Source: Cydia pomonella (lineage: Eukaryota; Arthropoda; Insecta; Lepidoptera; Tortricidae). From it: 64,000 bases of DNA. Shown here piece by piece: positions 11,204 through 22,985 of this stretch. The notes below the pieces were generated by a model, which saw nothing but the letters and a program-made list of their open reading frames with translations, was not told the DNA's origin and did no database searches. The stretch spans positions 186,001 through 250,000 of the forward strand of contig NW_026907811.1 of assembly GCF_033807575.1 (NCBI RefSeq). Direction: 5' to 3'. A program made the position numbers and the translations under genes. The number at the start of each line of letters is the position of its first letter. Positions within the stretch are counted from its first letter, which is position 1.

Positions 11204-12529
11204 ATAAATAGCTCACTATCAAAAGTTGGTTCAAAACAATTTTTAAAAATAATTTACAAGTTCACAGAGTTCATTGTTAATCATCATCTTCGGATTCATC
11301 AGTCATATCGGAAAAAATAATAGTTTTCTTTGTTTTGTGTGTTCCGAATTGAAGAATTACAGTTTTGATTACCTCTTTACAGTTACAGGCATGAGATAAA
11401 GTTTTCTGGGGATAACACAAAAAAAAACATTTTACCCTTAACTTCGCAGGACATGAATGGATGGAGCTATTTATCACTTATGGTGTTTTTGGTGATAGTT
11501 CTAGATTGAAACTTATTATAAAGAAGAAAAAATAAACAACAATATACTGAAAATAGGTTTTTCAGACTGTCCGTTAAAACGGACTTTGCCAGAAAATCGA
11601 CTGATAATTATAATGGTCTTAAAGTAGGTACAATATAATTCTACATATTACATCTTTTCTGGCGTGCAAATATCAAATGAAGAACTTAAAATTTGTAAAA
11701 CTAAATCATGCAACCAACTGATTAACTCAAGAAAATTAATAAAATGAAGGTCAACTACGAGCAATATCAGAATTTATTATGTAAACTTATGAATCCGTAA
11801 TAATTAAAAAATAATTTCTGCATTATTTATTTTCATATACCGGTCCTTTTTACTTCCAGAGCCACAGTTTTTGTTTAGGTACAGAGCCGCTGCAATATTA
11901 TAAGACTTTATGTTGCAAAGGGTTTCTACTTAGGTAGGGGGAGTGATACTCAGTGATATGTATACGTAAAAAGTGAACGACTTTATTTGTCTCGTAGCCT
12001 ATTTTATACATGATTATGTAGTTTGCGCTGACACAAGCAATATGCGTTTATGTCACAGTAAACTAGAGTGTTACTGTTAAACATTAAAAGTAGCTAATTG
12101 CCATATTATTTGTCATACTTTCCACAAGATTTCTTGTTATGATATGACGGTTCTGGTTGTCTGCCTTATCACTGATCTCTGGTTCTACTCCTGCCTTAGG
12201 GAACCGTGAACATAAATAACAAGTATAATTTTCCGTTGGAGTTTCTTAAAATAACTGTTTCTCAATCTAGCTTCAGTAGCTTCTTTAAAATCTGTTCTTT
12301 AAAGGTGCTTGGAATCAAAAGCAAAGTGTGTGTAGCACATATTTCATGTCCAGGTAGGTATAGGCACTTTTTGCTCTGAATCAGCATCTGAATTATCTTG
12401 AAATTGCTGCAATAGTACATCATCATCTTCCGTATCATAATCGATAATTAATTTCATCTAAAGCACTTGAATCAGATTTATCAACCACTTCTAAGGCCTT
12501 GACTATTATCGGTTATTGTTTAAATAACT
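11204..12529. other. Spacer between the piggyBac elements
   Basis: No clear gene. On the minus strand, 11277-11477 is an open frame with scattered Cys and an acidic DESEDDD end, and about 12390-12450 encodes a short acidic run (DTEDDDVLLQQFQD). Both look like eroded coding pieces, but I cannot assign them. Confidence 0.35.
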
Positions 12530-12680
12530 TTAGATATCATTGGGTCGAATTCAGTATGGATATCAAATATCACTTCAGCTACTTCTTCAAAAGTGTCAGC
12601 TCCTTTAAATCGCCCGCACGCAAAGGTTTTTTGTAATGATTTTTCCATTCTGTTTTTTGTAGATTTATTGTATAACTTAA
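12530..12680 (-). pseudogene. Gene fragment, left copy, ending at the piggyBac B target site
   Basis: Minus-strand translation gives SLQKTFACGRFKGADTFEE and a segment ending FDIHTEFDPMIS. A diverged second copy lies at 15308-15430, directly beyond the other end of piggyBac B and in the same orientation. The family is unknown to me. The left ORF runs into the piggyBac terminal repeat, so its upstream part is a chimera. Confidence 0.5.
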
Positions 12681-15307
12681 CCCTCTGCAACTGTGGTGAC
12701 TTTTTTAGAGATATTCTACTGGTGTGAAGTCTATCAGGCGTCATTTTCGATAATTCGTTAAAAATAAACTGATAGCAAAATGGCCACTTTCGTTTCATAA
12801 AACGTTAATTTCAATTAAAATTTAATATATTAGATTTTAAAATGGGTTTTAAAATAAAATAGATAAGAAATATATAATCAACTTTAATGAGATCACAGTT
12901 TCTTACAATCTGTACTTAGGCTTACAAAAAAAATAAAAAAAACAACTATCAACAACTTCCAATAACTTATATAATTTTCTTTCTTTTTAACATTATACTT
13001 ATGCCTAAAAAAAAAATTGCGAAAATCTAAAGACAGAATAAGGCACTAATCAGTCTTGAAGTTGGCACTAATTCTAGAGATTAGCTCTTCTTTGAGAATC
13101 TTTTAGAGATCAATTTTACAATCAATGCATATTTGGTCCGAACATTGAAGACATATTGCTTTGTTGCACACACAGCAGGCAAATCTTGTCTTCCTCTTAA
13201 GTCTAGCAGGGCATATGGTGCATGTAGTGCGTCCAGATGGACCTGGTGCTGGTTGAGGGGGAGGTTTGGGCAAATCATTTCCCAAAACTCTTTTAATTGT
13301 TAAGCGCAGTTCTCTCGGTAGTCTGTCATTATATACCCGTTGTTTTAAGCTCGGGAGAACTAATTCTCTTGCTAATGACAACAAAAAATCGCCTCTACGT
13401 AATTTAGCACCTAAGCATCCCTTATACAGCACATAAGCATTAGTACCAGCCAGATCTAAAACCCTATAAAATATGGTCATTGGCCAGCGACGTGTCTTTC
13501 GGCTGCTCGTATATATCGAACATTTTTTATCGATTTCGTCCACACCGCCCTTAGTGTGATTGTAGTCCATAATCATAGTGGGTTTTTTCGTTACTTCGTC
13601 AGTACTTTGTGCGTGATGGGACGAAGAAATCAAAATCACAGCCTTATTTTTTTTCGGCACATATGATAGTAAGCTGAAGTCTTTAGTAAACCCATACAAA
13701 GAACTCCCGGGTTCTCTGTGCTTATTCGGCTGAAACTCGGGTGGGATTTCTCGTTTGTTTTTTTTCAGAGTTCCTAGGTATGTTAGTTTTTTCGAGCCCA
13801 GCATTTCAACTAGCTGTATTGAACTGAACCAGTTATCTGCCGTTACGTTTCGATTACTATTGTCTATGGGTTTCACCAGTCTTAAAACTGACTGGGTAGG
13901 AATAGCAAGTTTTCTCTCCGCTTCCGACAGACCTTCGCCATCAGAATCTTTGCCACAATAAATGTATGCGTTATAAGCGTAAAATGTTTCAGCATCACAC
14001 AAAATAAGAACCTTTATTCCATATTTTGCAGGTTTTTTTGGCATGTAAATAATGAATTTACATCAACCCTTGAACGGTATGAGCATTTCGTCAATACAGG
14101 TGTTTGGTCCAAGTGTAAAGTTTTGTTGAGAATTTTTCACAAACTTATTGAAAAGCCACGATACTGCTGCTAATGGGTCAGTTTTTAATCGCTCTTGACG
14201 ATCAGCTCCATCATCAAGTCGAAGACAGTTGAGTAATGTACAGAACCGATATTTTGACATTACACATCGAAAGATTTCATGTCCAGTGCCATCTGTTGCA
14301 AACAAATAGTTTGCGTCGGCATTATTACATTTGAACACTGCACTGTAATAGAGAAGGCCAAGCAATCCACGTATTTCTGTGTCGTCAGTATCTTTTAGTT
14401 CACCTCTTCCAGAATTACGAAACTGTTCACGATACGAGCGCAATTTTTTATTCGTGTACATAACAAGACCGTTCACCATTTCGAGATCGAAGAATTTTGA
14501 CCAAATTTCATGAAAATTATGAAATGCAGGCGGTTCTGTCGTAGAAGGCACGTGTATAATATTATGAGCTGGTGTTCTACTTGTTCTTGCAATTTCAGTT
14601 TTTGACCATAAGTATCCATTTTTACCAATGTAGTTATTGATACCACGCGCTGAATTGGCCCTTAAACTGAGAGGCAGGTTGTCTTCATAATCCGAACTGT
14701 CATTTTCGCTTGTAACAGAGCTATCACTTACTTCTTGAATCCTCTGCCCGCTATCCTGTTCAGCAACATCCGCCACGAAGTCGGGGTCTGCATCTGAGTC
14801 ATCTACGTCGCTAAAATCAACTTCCTCGTTTAGTTCTTCCAGCCATTCACTAATTTGTTGATCACTAGCGATAACGGGAAACCCATTGTGGTTTCGTTTG
14901 GATGGTCTTCCTCTATCAGTCATCTAAAATATAATTATTTATGTGGTTAGGTATCTCAGACACTATAGAAACATTAATATTTTTCTGAGGTGACGTCTGA
15001 CAGACACTATACTAACATTAATATTTTTATGTGGTGACGTCTGATAGACACTATGAACAAGTACATCATTTTATGAAGTGAGGTATGTCAGACTCAGCAC
15101 TCATTGCTGTACTCACGTCTATGGGACACCCGCAGCTCGTATCTCCCAGCGTGTGCACCGCGTCGCCGCTCGGGCGTCACTGTCCAATGCCGCGAGTCGT
15201 TTAAGGAAGGTAATGAGCGAGACAGAGCTATATCGCGCCGTAGGCCGACATAGCAACAAGAAGTTTATTTGGCGGTGTCTGATATACCGCACATCAGTCG
15301 CAGAGGG
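12681..15307 (-). mobile_element. piggyBac-like element B with intact TTAA flanks
   Basis: TTAA at 12677-12680 precedes CCCTCTGCAACTG, and the inverse CAGTCGCAGAGGG is followed by TTAA at 15308-15311. This is the textbook piggyBac TTAA duplication and CCC start. Length 2627 bp. The right terminal region near 14950-15060 contains repeated ATATTTTT...GGTGACGTCTGA segments. One transposase gene on the minus strand fills the interior. Confidence 0.9.
13103..14923 (-). pseudogene. piggyBac transposase with one in-frame stop
   Basis: From the ATG at 14923, 286 codons are open to a TGA at 14063-14065. The same frame then continues to 13103. The N-terminus is acidic. IDEMLIPFKG holds the first catalytic Asp just before the stop, and the next residues read CKF, so the stop falls where most relatives have Arg in a G-R-C-K-F motif; a CGA-to-TGA transition explains it. 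The second Asp is in NVTADNWFSS and the third in TKGGVDEIDKK. A C-terminal C-x-x-C zinc finger ends at KIDL. Apart from the stop the gene looks intact. Confidence 0.9.
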
Positions 15308-15960
15308 TTAAGATATCATTGGGTCGAATTCAGTATGGATATCAAATATCAGTTCAGCTCCTTCGTCAAAAATGTGAGCTCCTTTAAATCGCCCGCACAC
15401 AAAGGTTTTTTGTAATGATATTTTCATTATGTTTTTTTTTAGTTTACTGTATGCTGCCTTTAGTGTGTCTTCCAACTCTTCTTGTCGAATTTGCATTGTT
15501 GTAAGTTTATCTTTCAACTTTGTAATCAATCGTGATTTTTCTTTTTGTGTGATTTTCCTTCTCATTTCGATTTTTTTTTGTAATATCAGATTTTTTTCTT
15601 TCGTAGTATAACATAAGCGAAGCTACGTATTTTATGCGGTTTTTCTTAATTTTCGTATATTTGTTTCTGCCTTCATATCAAAAATTACTTTTTGTGATGA
15701 ATTTGATATTTGTATATTGCCCTCAAAGTTCTTACGATTGTTGTTTTTACTTTTGCGTTTTTGCTCACGCCATATTTTTGTTGTGGTTCTTTTACAGCCT
15801 CAGTCAATTCTTGTTTTTTTTTTATCTTAATTCTTTGCAAATCTTTTTTTTATATTCACTATATTTCCGGATCCTTTTTCAATTTTTTTCTGTACCTTTT
15901 CATTTTCTCCGCTGGCGTAAGGGGTATATTTCTATTAAAGATAAACAAATAATAATTTAA
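15308..15960 (-). pseudogene. Lysine-rich gene relic, right copy of the flanking duplication
   Basis: Read from about 15920 downward, the minus strand shows PAEKMKRYRKKLKKDPE, then a stop, then several Lys-rich segments in shifting frames. A last open part (to 15308) has a coiled-coil-like Lys/Glu region followed by SLQKTFVCGRFKGA and FDIHTEFDPMIS. The KMKRYRKKLKKDPE motif belongs to a widespread, uncharacterised basic protein family of invertebrates that I recall but cannot name. Multiple stops show it is dead. Confidence 0.5.
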
Positions 15961-16379
15961 ACGTTAAAACAAAGCTCAAAAATTAAAACAAAAACCCAAG
16001 AAAAAAGCTTACGAGTCCCAGAACAAGAAAAAAACAAAAGATCAAAAAGAGAATAGTGCTAGAAGCAAGGTTAAGATTTTGGTGGCTATGGGGTGAAATC
16101 AAATTTGCGATGCAACCAAATAAAGATCTACCATGCTAAACCTTCAATTTTTTGAATGAATATAATATTATCAAGTTTATTAAGTCTAGTTAAGTTTAAG
16201 GCAAAATATTAAGAAAAAACAAAGCACGCAATAATAACCATAACATGGTGTTCATCTGTTGTTTGTTAATAATTACTGTCACATGCTAGCTTATTTATTT
16301 TAATATCAGTCATCTTTAAGTAGTTGTACTACAGCGAGGCAGCATAGAAGAAGTAAAGACTAGTTGATGAAAATGTTAT

Positions 16380-16516
16380 GGGTAATTCCACGAGACTGTA
16401 ACGTCAGTTAGCAATTCTTTCGTGTGTTCTTATGTCTGGATACTTAAATTTGCTTAATTAATGTAGGAACACACGAAATAATTGGCAAGTGACGTTACAG
16501 TCTCGTGGAATTACCC
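16380..16516. mobile_element. MITE with ~50-bp inverted repeats and TTAT duplication
   Basis: GGGTAATTCCACGAGACTGT starts the left arm and its reverse complement ends the right arm, with similarity over about 50 bases. TTAT flanks both sides (16376-16379 and 16517-16520). The element is inserted next to a LINE endonuclease fragment. Confidence 0.85.
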
Positions 16517-16520
16517 TTAT

Positions 16521-16701
16521 GTGTATAGGTAAATTTGGCGGTGGTGTTGCCATTTACATCCGCAGCAATATTACGTATAAAATTATTTCATGGATTTATA
16601 CCTGTTTCTCGAGGGTAATTTCAATGAACAATTTAGATAAAAGAATCTTTATTTATGGAATGGGGGGTTTAAAAATCAGAATGGAAACTGTATATTCGTA
16701 A
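16521..16701 (+). pseudogene. LINE endonuclease fragment
   Basis: A frame to the right of the MITE encodes FGGGVAIYIRSNI, a segment typical of the apurinic-type endonuclease domain of non-LTR retrotransposons (GGGVAIYxR). Only this piece is readable. Confidence 0.5.
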
Positions 16702-16851
16702 CAAATCCATTTAAAACCAAATTTTAATTGTTTGTCTTAAAAATAATCGTACTTGTAAAGTTAAGTGCTCTAGTGCAGAAACGTATCACTTTCTGCACAC
16801 CTTTTAGAACAACAATGACCCTCTTTCAAAGCATGAGAAATTAAAATAAAA

Positions 16852-17091
16852 TTAACTGCTTAAAAAACTTGCCTCTGACAATTTCTTCGTCATCTCATTA
16901 AATGACTTAAGCAAGCATTCCACTTGGTTGAGATGATTTATTCCTATGACGACAATAGTCAGTATCTGCTTCGGTGTCAGATATATCATAGCTTCTATTT
17001 CAGCTTCTGCTTCTTGTACTGTGCGTAAATTTCTCCTATTCACTATACAATTGAAATTTGGCCAAGTTGACTTATCAAGGAAGTCTTCCAA
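16852..17091 (-). CDS. Unidentified ORF
   Basis: 79 codons, mixed charge, with a short hydrophobic ILTIVVIGI stretch. I recognise no family. It may be a decayed exon or chance. Confidence 0.15.
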   Translation of the reverse strand: MEDFLDKSTWPNFNCIVNRRNLRTVQEAEAEIEAMIYLTPKQILTIVVIGINHLNQVECLLKSFNEMTKKLSEASFLSS

Positions 17092-17391
17092 ACCCGAAAT
17101 CTAAGAACTTAAAGACATTCGAGTCCACTTTGTCAGCAAGACGGCTATGGTATAAAGTGATTTCGAGGGGAACTATTTTGTTTCAGGAAATATGACCGCC
17201 TGAAAAATTAATTTCTACGTGTGCGCACTAAAATATTTAGTGCAAATAACTAGAAAATTCTTATCGAAATATGATGTATTGTATTCTAAATCCTAGATTA
17301 CTTAAAACTAACCTTAACACTAATAAACTAATCTTAACCTAGCACTTTGCACTTTGCATGGTTTTAACTTAACACATGGGATCACTCAATT

Positions 17392-17643
17392 CGGAGGATG
17401 TTCGTGATGACGTAATCATCATGATTAGGGTCATTATTGGTGTCGGTGTTTATTTTGAACCATACTGCAGCATTCTCATAATATTCGGAGGTAGCTGTAA
17501 CCTCCGCCAAACAGATGCTGACACCTGCTAGCGTGTGGTGGAGTTTCCAGTGCTTCTCTAAGTTTGATTGAACGATCAGCTCGACCAGGAAATCTCTTTC
17601 ATTAAAGTAAAATAGCGGAAGATACGGCCCGTCATATTAATTG
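17392..17643 (-). CDS. Orphan open exon-like segment
   Basis: An 83-codon open stretch with no ATG at its start, bounded by TAA upstream and TGA at 17392. Its composition is protein-like (acidic, with aromatic residues, ending near NILRIE), unlike the surrounding AT-rich DNA. It lies just left of the tandem array and is not repeated in it. I cannot assign a family. Confidence 0.3.
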
Positions 17644-17756
17644 TCATCTAAAAAATGGCACCAAACACTACTACATACAAGCAGACCCACACACCTATGT
17701 AACTTTACGCTAGTTGTTGTTGCTAGTAGTTGCTGCACTAAAATTTTACCTACACA

Positions 17757-17820
17757 ATCAACAATCTTTTAAATATGTCAACAGATTCTGCCTTAAGGCA
17801 GAGCTCCGCGAACTGGTATT
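17757..17820 (-). pseudogene. P-like exon start, truncated at the array edge
   Basis: The splice acceptor and first ~20 codons of the P-element-like exon are present (ELCLKAESVDIFKRL), then the array homology ends. This marks the left junction of the amplification. Confidence 0.6.
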
Positions 17821-17935
17821 CTGTAACATTTTTTTTTTAGTTTAATCAGAGTCTCTCTAAGGTGTTTGCATGTATTTGTCAGTCTCTTAACTTTCTTCTT
17901 TAAATTTTACGCCGACACAATTGAATTAAACTTAC

Positions 17936-18170
17936 CTAATTCATATTTTATTTCAGCAGCATACAATTTCCAATTACTTTTTGGTTGTTTTCGTGACTTA
18001 ACACGATGTCTTGAAACATTAAGATCTTCGTTTTCTGGGTATACCACAATTACATAGTCATCTTTTAGTTTTCATTTGTTTGGCACACAGACGTAATCAT
18101 CAAGGCCTTTCGACGGAAAAGTTCGAAACTTAATAACAGAAAATCGCTTTCTCGATTTTGTATTTGCCAT
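17936..18170 (-). pseudogene. N-terminal exon, copy 1 (nonsense and lost 5' splice site)
   Basis: Same exon as at 21385-21619 and 24857-25091, but the conserved Trp codon in VPNKWKLK reads TGA (18072-18074). The donor of the upstream leader exon has changed from GTAAGT to CTAAGT near 18232. Copy 1 is therefore the most degraded member of the array. Confidence 0.75.
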
Positions 18171-19540
18171 CTGAAAAAAAAATTGGTACCCTTATGACAA
18201 TAAACTTATCTAAAGTATTAATTGTGAAACTTAGTCTGGTGCTGGTAATTTCTTCTCGAAATTAAAATATAGCAGATACCAAAAATCGAAGACACTTAAA
18301 AATGTGTTTACTGCGTTTGCGCGCGTAACGTATACTGGTGATAAATGGGCAATAATAATTGTTGGAAGTAGGTGGAGGGGATGGCTACCAATAACTTCTT
18401 GCGTTACTTTTCAAGTTAATGAGATAACGATTACGTGTAGTCCAGTGTATATTGTTATTAAATTTCGTATCGTTGACCTTTGTTATGTTTATACCTACTT
18501 ATGCCATTTTAGGGAATAGCAACTGAACTAATAACACACATTTCTGCGTAATGTCATCTATGATTCATTTTATCAAATATTGTTATCAGTAGTTATTAAT
18601 TGCTTGTCTACTACCGAACAAAGGAAGCCGCTTATTGTTATGTACATTTTAATATATAACTTGAATTCCTTTGAGCCCAAAGAATTTCGGCGATACTTAT
18701 TTATGATCCAGATGCCCTACTAATGTGTTTTCGATTCTAATTGGCTGAGATCACAAAGAATAGATAACAAACAAATGTCAATTCAATATTTGATATAATA
18801 GTCAGTATATATTTAAATAATTCTGAGATTCAGACACAAGAGATATACTAATTACAGACTAAAATTTACGTTAGAGCTTATGTAACAAATTAAATTTAAT
18901 AACAAAGATACTGTAAACAAAGCTTAACGTATTCTACGAAAAATTCTTAATTATGAGGGTCTTCAAATATCACGTGGCGTCTTATTAATACTAAAAAGCA
19001 GAGTTATTAAAATAGTAATGAACTTGAAGATCAGTGTTGTCGCCTGGTATGGAGTAGTCCGATTAATTTCAAATACAAGTTTCGCAATTCAGATTGTCGA
19101 CTTCTCAATTCCAGTGCATTATGTAATACATTATTCAGATTCTGAGATATGGAATCAGTCTCGCTATCAATGGCACTGGCATATCTTAGCATTTGTTGCA
19201 TTACAGGTTCTTCCTGATCTTCCTCTTCATGTTCTTCCTTAAAATTCTCAGTTGGCTGATGCGGGATTTCTGAAGCAGGAATAGATTCATTAGCTCATCT
19301 GAAGACTGGAACCAGAATGTGATTTCCATCGCGACACGGATGAAACTGATTCTGCTGCGGTGGAAGATGAACATTGTGCTGGAACGGGGGAGGCTGTGTA
19401 ACTGATGGTTGATGCCGTGGACATATAGAAGTAAAAAAATATTAATTTATTCCAAATTCACTTAAACCTAAATTAAAACTAATTACAACAACTTAAAAAT
19501 ATATTATAACTAATTACTACTACTTAAAACTACAATAAAA

Positions 19541-20441
19541 CTACGTATCTACTTTATAAATATATTTTATTGTTTTGATTAATTCCTCAAACAGATCTAA
19601 GTGTTGTGTATACACCCTTCGCCTCCAAAGTGACTCCATTAACCAATCCGTAAAATCATGTTTATGTTGCTTCTCTCTAAATATTTTCTGTAACCCTCTC
19701 CATTGGCTTTTAATTCTTTGAGTGTGTGTCCCATCAGGTGCCATAAATCTGTTCCCCGGGTCACCATGATTGACCTTTTTATGGACATAGCTCTCCAGTA
19801 ATCAGTATGAATGATGGAGCCTTCCTCAACATGTTTTTAATTAGAGGCACCAATACTTCTGCAGACCTTTCGTTGTCGGGACACACCTTAAGCCGCAGCT
19901 CATCGCTCCCATCTTCAATCATCCCTATTACCCAATGCTCTTCTATATATCTTCCCCTGTTGTATTTTCTTTTTCCAAATTTCGATTTATCTATTTTTAC
20001 AATTTTGTTAGGGCCTCCAATCTTTCCTTGACTCTCTTGATGGTCCATCTCATAGAACATGACTGCCTCCCGACAAAAGGTAAACCAATCGGCAATCGAT
20101 TTGCTTGACGTGACAGTGTGGTAGTTCCGGGAGGCTACATGCTTCATGGTCGCATTATAAGAGAGGCCCTCACTGAAGCAAAACATCAGTCTGAAGATGG
20201 CAACTTGAGGCAGCTTTACATTATCGAACCAGGTCCCTTTTGCTCGGGACACTGACTCCGATCTGCAGTTGCTCTTCCTGCACCTACATTTGCCAACTTT
20301 TCCTGACTGCTTCGTTACAGTCATAGGCTTGCGGTGGATTCTGCACATTTTAGTAGCAGGAATAAGCCCTCTATTCTCCGCAAACTGCACACACTTGTCT
20401 TCCGCCCCCAATTCTAGGACAATTTTCTCCCAGTTCCACAT
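19541..20441 (-). pseudogene. Merlin/ISXO2-like transposase, copy 1
   Basis: The gene starts MWNWEK just after a splice-acceptor-like TTATTTCAG-type site. It has an N-terminal zinc ribbon (C-x-x-H, then CRCRKSNC), then KIDKSKFGKRKYNRGR with the first catalytic Asp of the IS1016/Merlin (ISXO2) family. Relative to copy 2, a 25-base deletion near 19787 removes the TDYWRAY segment holding the second Asp and shifts the frame. At the third position the motif reads THTQRIKSQW, with Lys where the family has Glu. Confidence 0.85.
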
Positions 20442-20548
20442 GTTACTGAAATAAAAAAAGTTTGTTTAAATTAAATTGCTACTTTGGGGGGGTTAATTCA
20501 TGGTAATTGTAACCAAATTTTGTCACTTCAGTCAATTTTTTTTATTAT

Positions 20549-21269
20549 TCATCTGTGTTTCGGACTAATTTCACCATATGACACGGATCTGGAAAAACTA
20601 CCACCTCCGTGTTACATGATGGGTGTGTGAAAGTTGTTTTCAAATCATTAATGGATTTAACCTGCAACCTAATAAATTTGCTGCACTAAAAGTTGACCTA
20701 CAACCATCAAAAGTTAGTGCCACTACAGTAAATCCTACATCGTAGCACTTTCGCTTTGCACTCTGCCGCCAGTCCATTCGCAATAAAGTACGCTACTGGA
20801 AGCTTCCAATGTTCGTTTAAACTAACCAGCATCATAACAAAAGCTTGTGACGAGATTTTATCACTTTCTGTCGATCCAGTTTCGAAGTCAACCAATCCCT
20901 CTGTTTGTTCCCATTCCATATAGGTTGTTGTCGTATGGCCATTTCGTCGACAACAAGTGTGCATATAATTTTGGTTTTCGTTACCAAATACTTTTTTTCA
21001 ATTGCTCGAAAGATTCGGCAGTAAAACTAGGAGCCGTATCGACCTTTTCGTATCATTTACCTACAGTGCGTGGATGAGGCAAAGCATCTTCAAAAACTTG
21101 GCGTACATATTTGTACCCAGTTGGACTGCAAAAGTTTAAGGTTAATGCAAATTTGCGCACACTTGGTGAAAAACTTAGTCTTGGATTTTTATTTTCTTTT
21201 TGTGACTCAACAATCTTTTAAATATGTCAACAGATTCTGCCTTAAGGCAGAGCTCCGCGAACTGGTATT
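20549..21269 (-). pseudogene. P-element/THAP9-like transposase segment, copy 1
   Basis: From an acceptor at 21270 the coding strand gives FSPSVRKFALTLNF, GYKYVRQVFEDALPHPRTVG, then VVDEMAIRQQ (first catalytic Asp block), SSQAFVMMLVSLNEHWKLPV, and further on TFDGCRSTFSAANLLGC and DPCHMVKLVRNT. This is the order seen in P-element transposases. There is a TGA at 21053-21055 in place of the Trp of GKWY, a frameshift in the A-run near 21200, and others. The THAP DNA-binding domain is missing. Confidence 0.85.
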
Positions 21270-21384
21270 CTGTAACATTTTTTTTTTAGTTTAATCAGAG
21301 TCTCTCTAAGGTGTTTGCATGTATTTGTCAGTCTCTTAACATTCTTCTTTAAATTTTACGCCGACTTAATTGAATTAAACTTAC

Positions 21385-21619
21385 CTAATTCATATTTTAT
21401 TTCAGCAGCATACAATTTCCAATTACTTTTTGGTTGTTTTCGTGACTTAACACGATGTCTTGAAACATTAAGATCTTCGTTTTCTGGGTATACCACAATT
21501 ACATAGTCATCTTTTAGTTTCCATTTGTTTGGCACACAGACGTAATCATCAAGGCCTTTCGACGGAAAAGTTCGAAACTTAATAACAGAAAATCGCTTTC
21601 TCGATTTTGTATTTGCCAT
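21385..21619 (-). CDS. N-terminal exon of P-like chimeric gene, copy 2
   Basis: ATG at 21619 lies directly after a TTTTTTTTCAG acceptor, and 78 codons plus one base later the exon ends at a perfect GTAAGT donor. The peptide (FSVIKF, DDYVCVPNKWKLKDD, VVYPENED) resembles the N-terminal module of insect DUF4806-type proteins, a weak match. The single leftover G joins AATACC of the next exon (21269) in frame. A leader exon with its own GTAAGT donor lies near 21681-21720. Confidence 0.6.
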
Positions 21620-22504
21620 CTGAAAAAAAAATTGGTACCCTTATGACAATAAATAATCTAAAGTATTAATTGTGAAACTTACTCTGGTGCTGGTAATTTC
21701 TTCTCGAAATTAAAATATAGCAGATACCAAAAATCGAAGACACTAAAAATGTGTTTACTGCGTTTGCGCGCGTAACGTATACTGGTGATAAATGGGCAAT
21801 AATAATTGTTGGAAGTAGGTGGAGGGGATGGCTACCAATAACTTCTTGCGTTACTTTTCAAGTTAATGAGATAACGATTACGTGTAGTCCAGTGTATATT
21901 GTTATTAAATTTCGTATCGTTGACCTTTGTTATGTTTATACTTATGCCATTTTAGGAAATAGCAACTGAACTAATAACACACATTTCTGCGTAATGTCAT
22001 CTATGATTCATTTTATCAAATATTGTTATCAGTAGTTATTAATTGCTTGTCTACTACCGAACAAAGGAAGCCGCTTATTGTTATGTACATTTTAATATAT
22101 AACTTGAATTCCTTTGAGCCCAAAGAATTTCGGCGATACTTATTTATGATCCAGATGCCCTACTAATGTGTTTTCGATTCTAATTGGCTGAGATCACAAA
22201 GAATAGATAACAAACAAATGTCAATTCAATATTTGATATAATAGTCAGTATATATTTAAATAATTCTGAGATTCAGACACAAGAGATATACTAATTACAG
22301 ACTAAAATTTACGTTAGAGCTTATGTAACAAATTAAATTTAATAACAAAGATACTGTAAACAAAGCTTAACGTAGAATATACGAAAAATTCTTAATTATG
22401 AGGGTCTTCAAATATCACGTGGCGTCTTATTAATACTAAAAAGCAGAGTTATTAAAATAGTAATGAACTTGAAGATCAGTGTTGTCGCCTGGTATGGAGT
22501 AGTC

Positions 22505-22876
22505 CGATTAATTTCAAATACAAGTTTCGCAATTCAGATTGTCGACTTCTCAATTCCAGTGCATTATGTAATACATTATTCAGATTCTGAGATATGGAAT
22601 CAGTCTCGCTATCAATGGCACTGGCATATCTTAGCATTTGTTGCATTAAAGGTTCTTCCTGATCTTCCTCTTCATGTTCTCCCTTAAAATTCTCAGTTGG
22701 CTGATGCGGGATTTCTGAAGCAGGAATAGATTAATTAGCTCATCTGAAGACTGGAACCAGAATGTGATTTCCATCGCGACACGGATGAAACTGATTCTGC
22801 TGCGGTGGAAGATGAACATAGTGCTGGAACGGGGGAGGCTGTGTGACTGATGGTTGATGCCGTGGACATATAGAAG
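22505..22876 (-). pseudogene. Gln/Glu-rich segment, copy 2
   Basis: Counterpart of the open frame at 25946-26340, interrupted by TGA where copy 3 has CGA (VFRRANES). Copy 1 (about 19060-19435) has the same TGA. Function unknown. Confidence 0.45.
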
Positions 22877-22985
22877 CAAAAAAAGATTAATTTATTCCAA
22901 ATTCACTTAACACTGAATTAAAACTAATTACAACTACTTAAAAATAAATTATAACTAATTACAACTACTTAAAACTAAAATAAAA

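Noticed and set aside
15634..15960. Hydrophobic plus-strand ORF resembling a membrane protein
   Set aside because: It is the complement of the Lys-rich relic; poly-Lys coding DNA reads as Phe-rich on the other strand.
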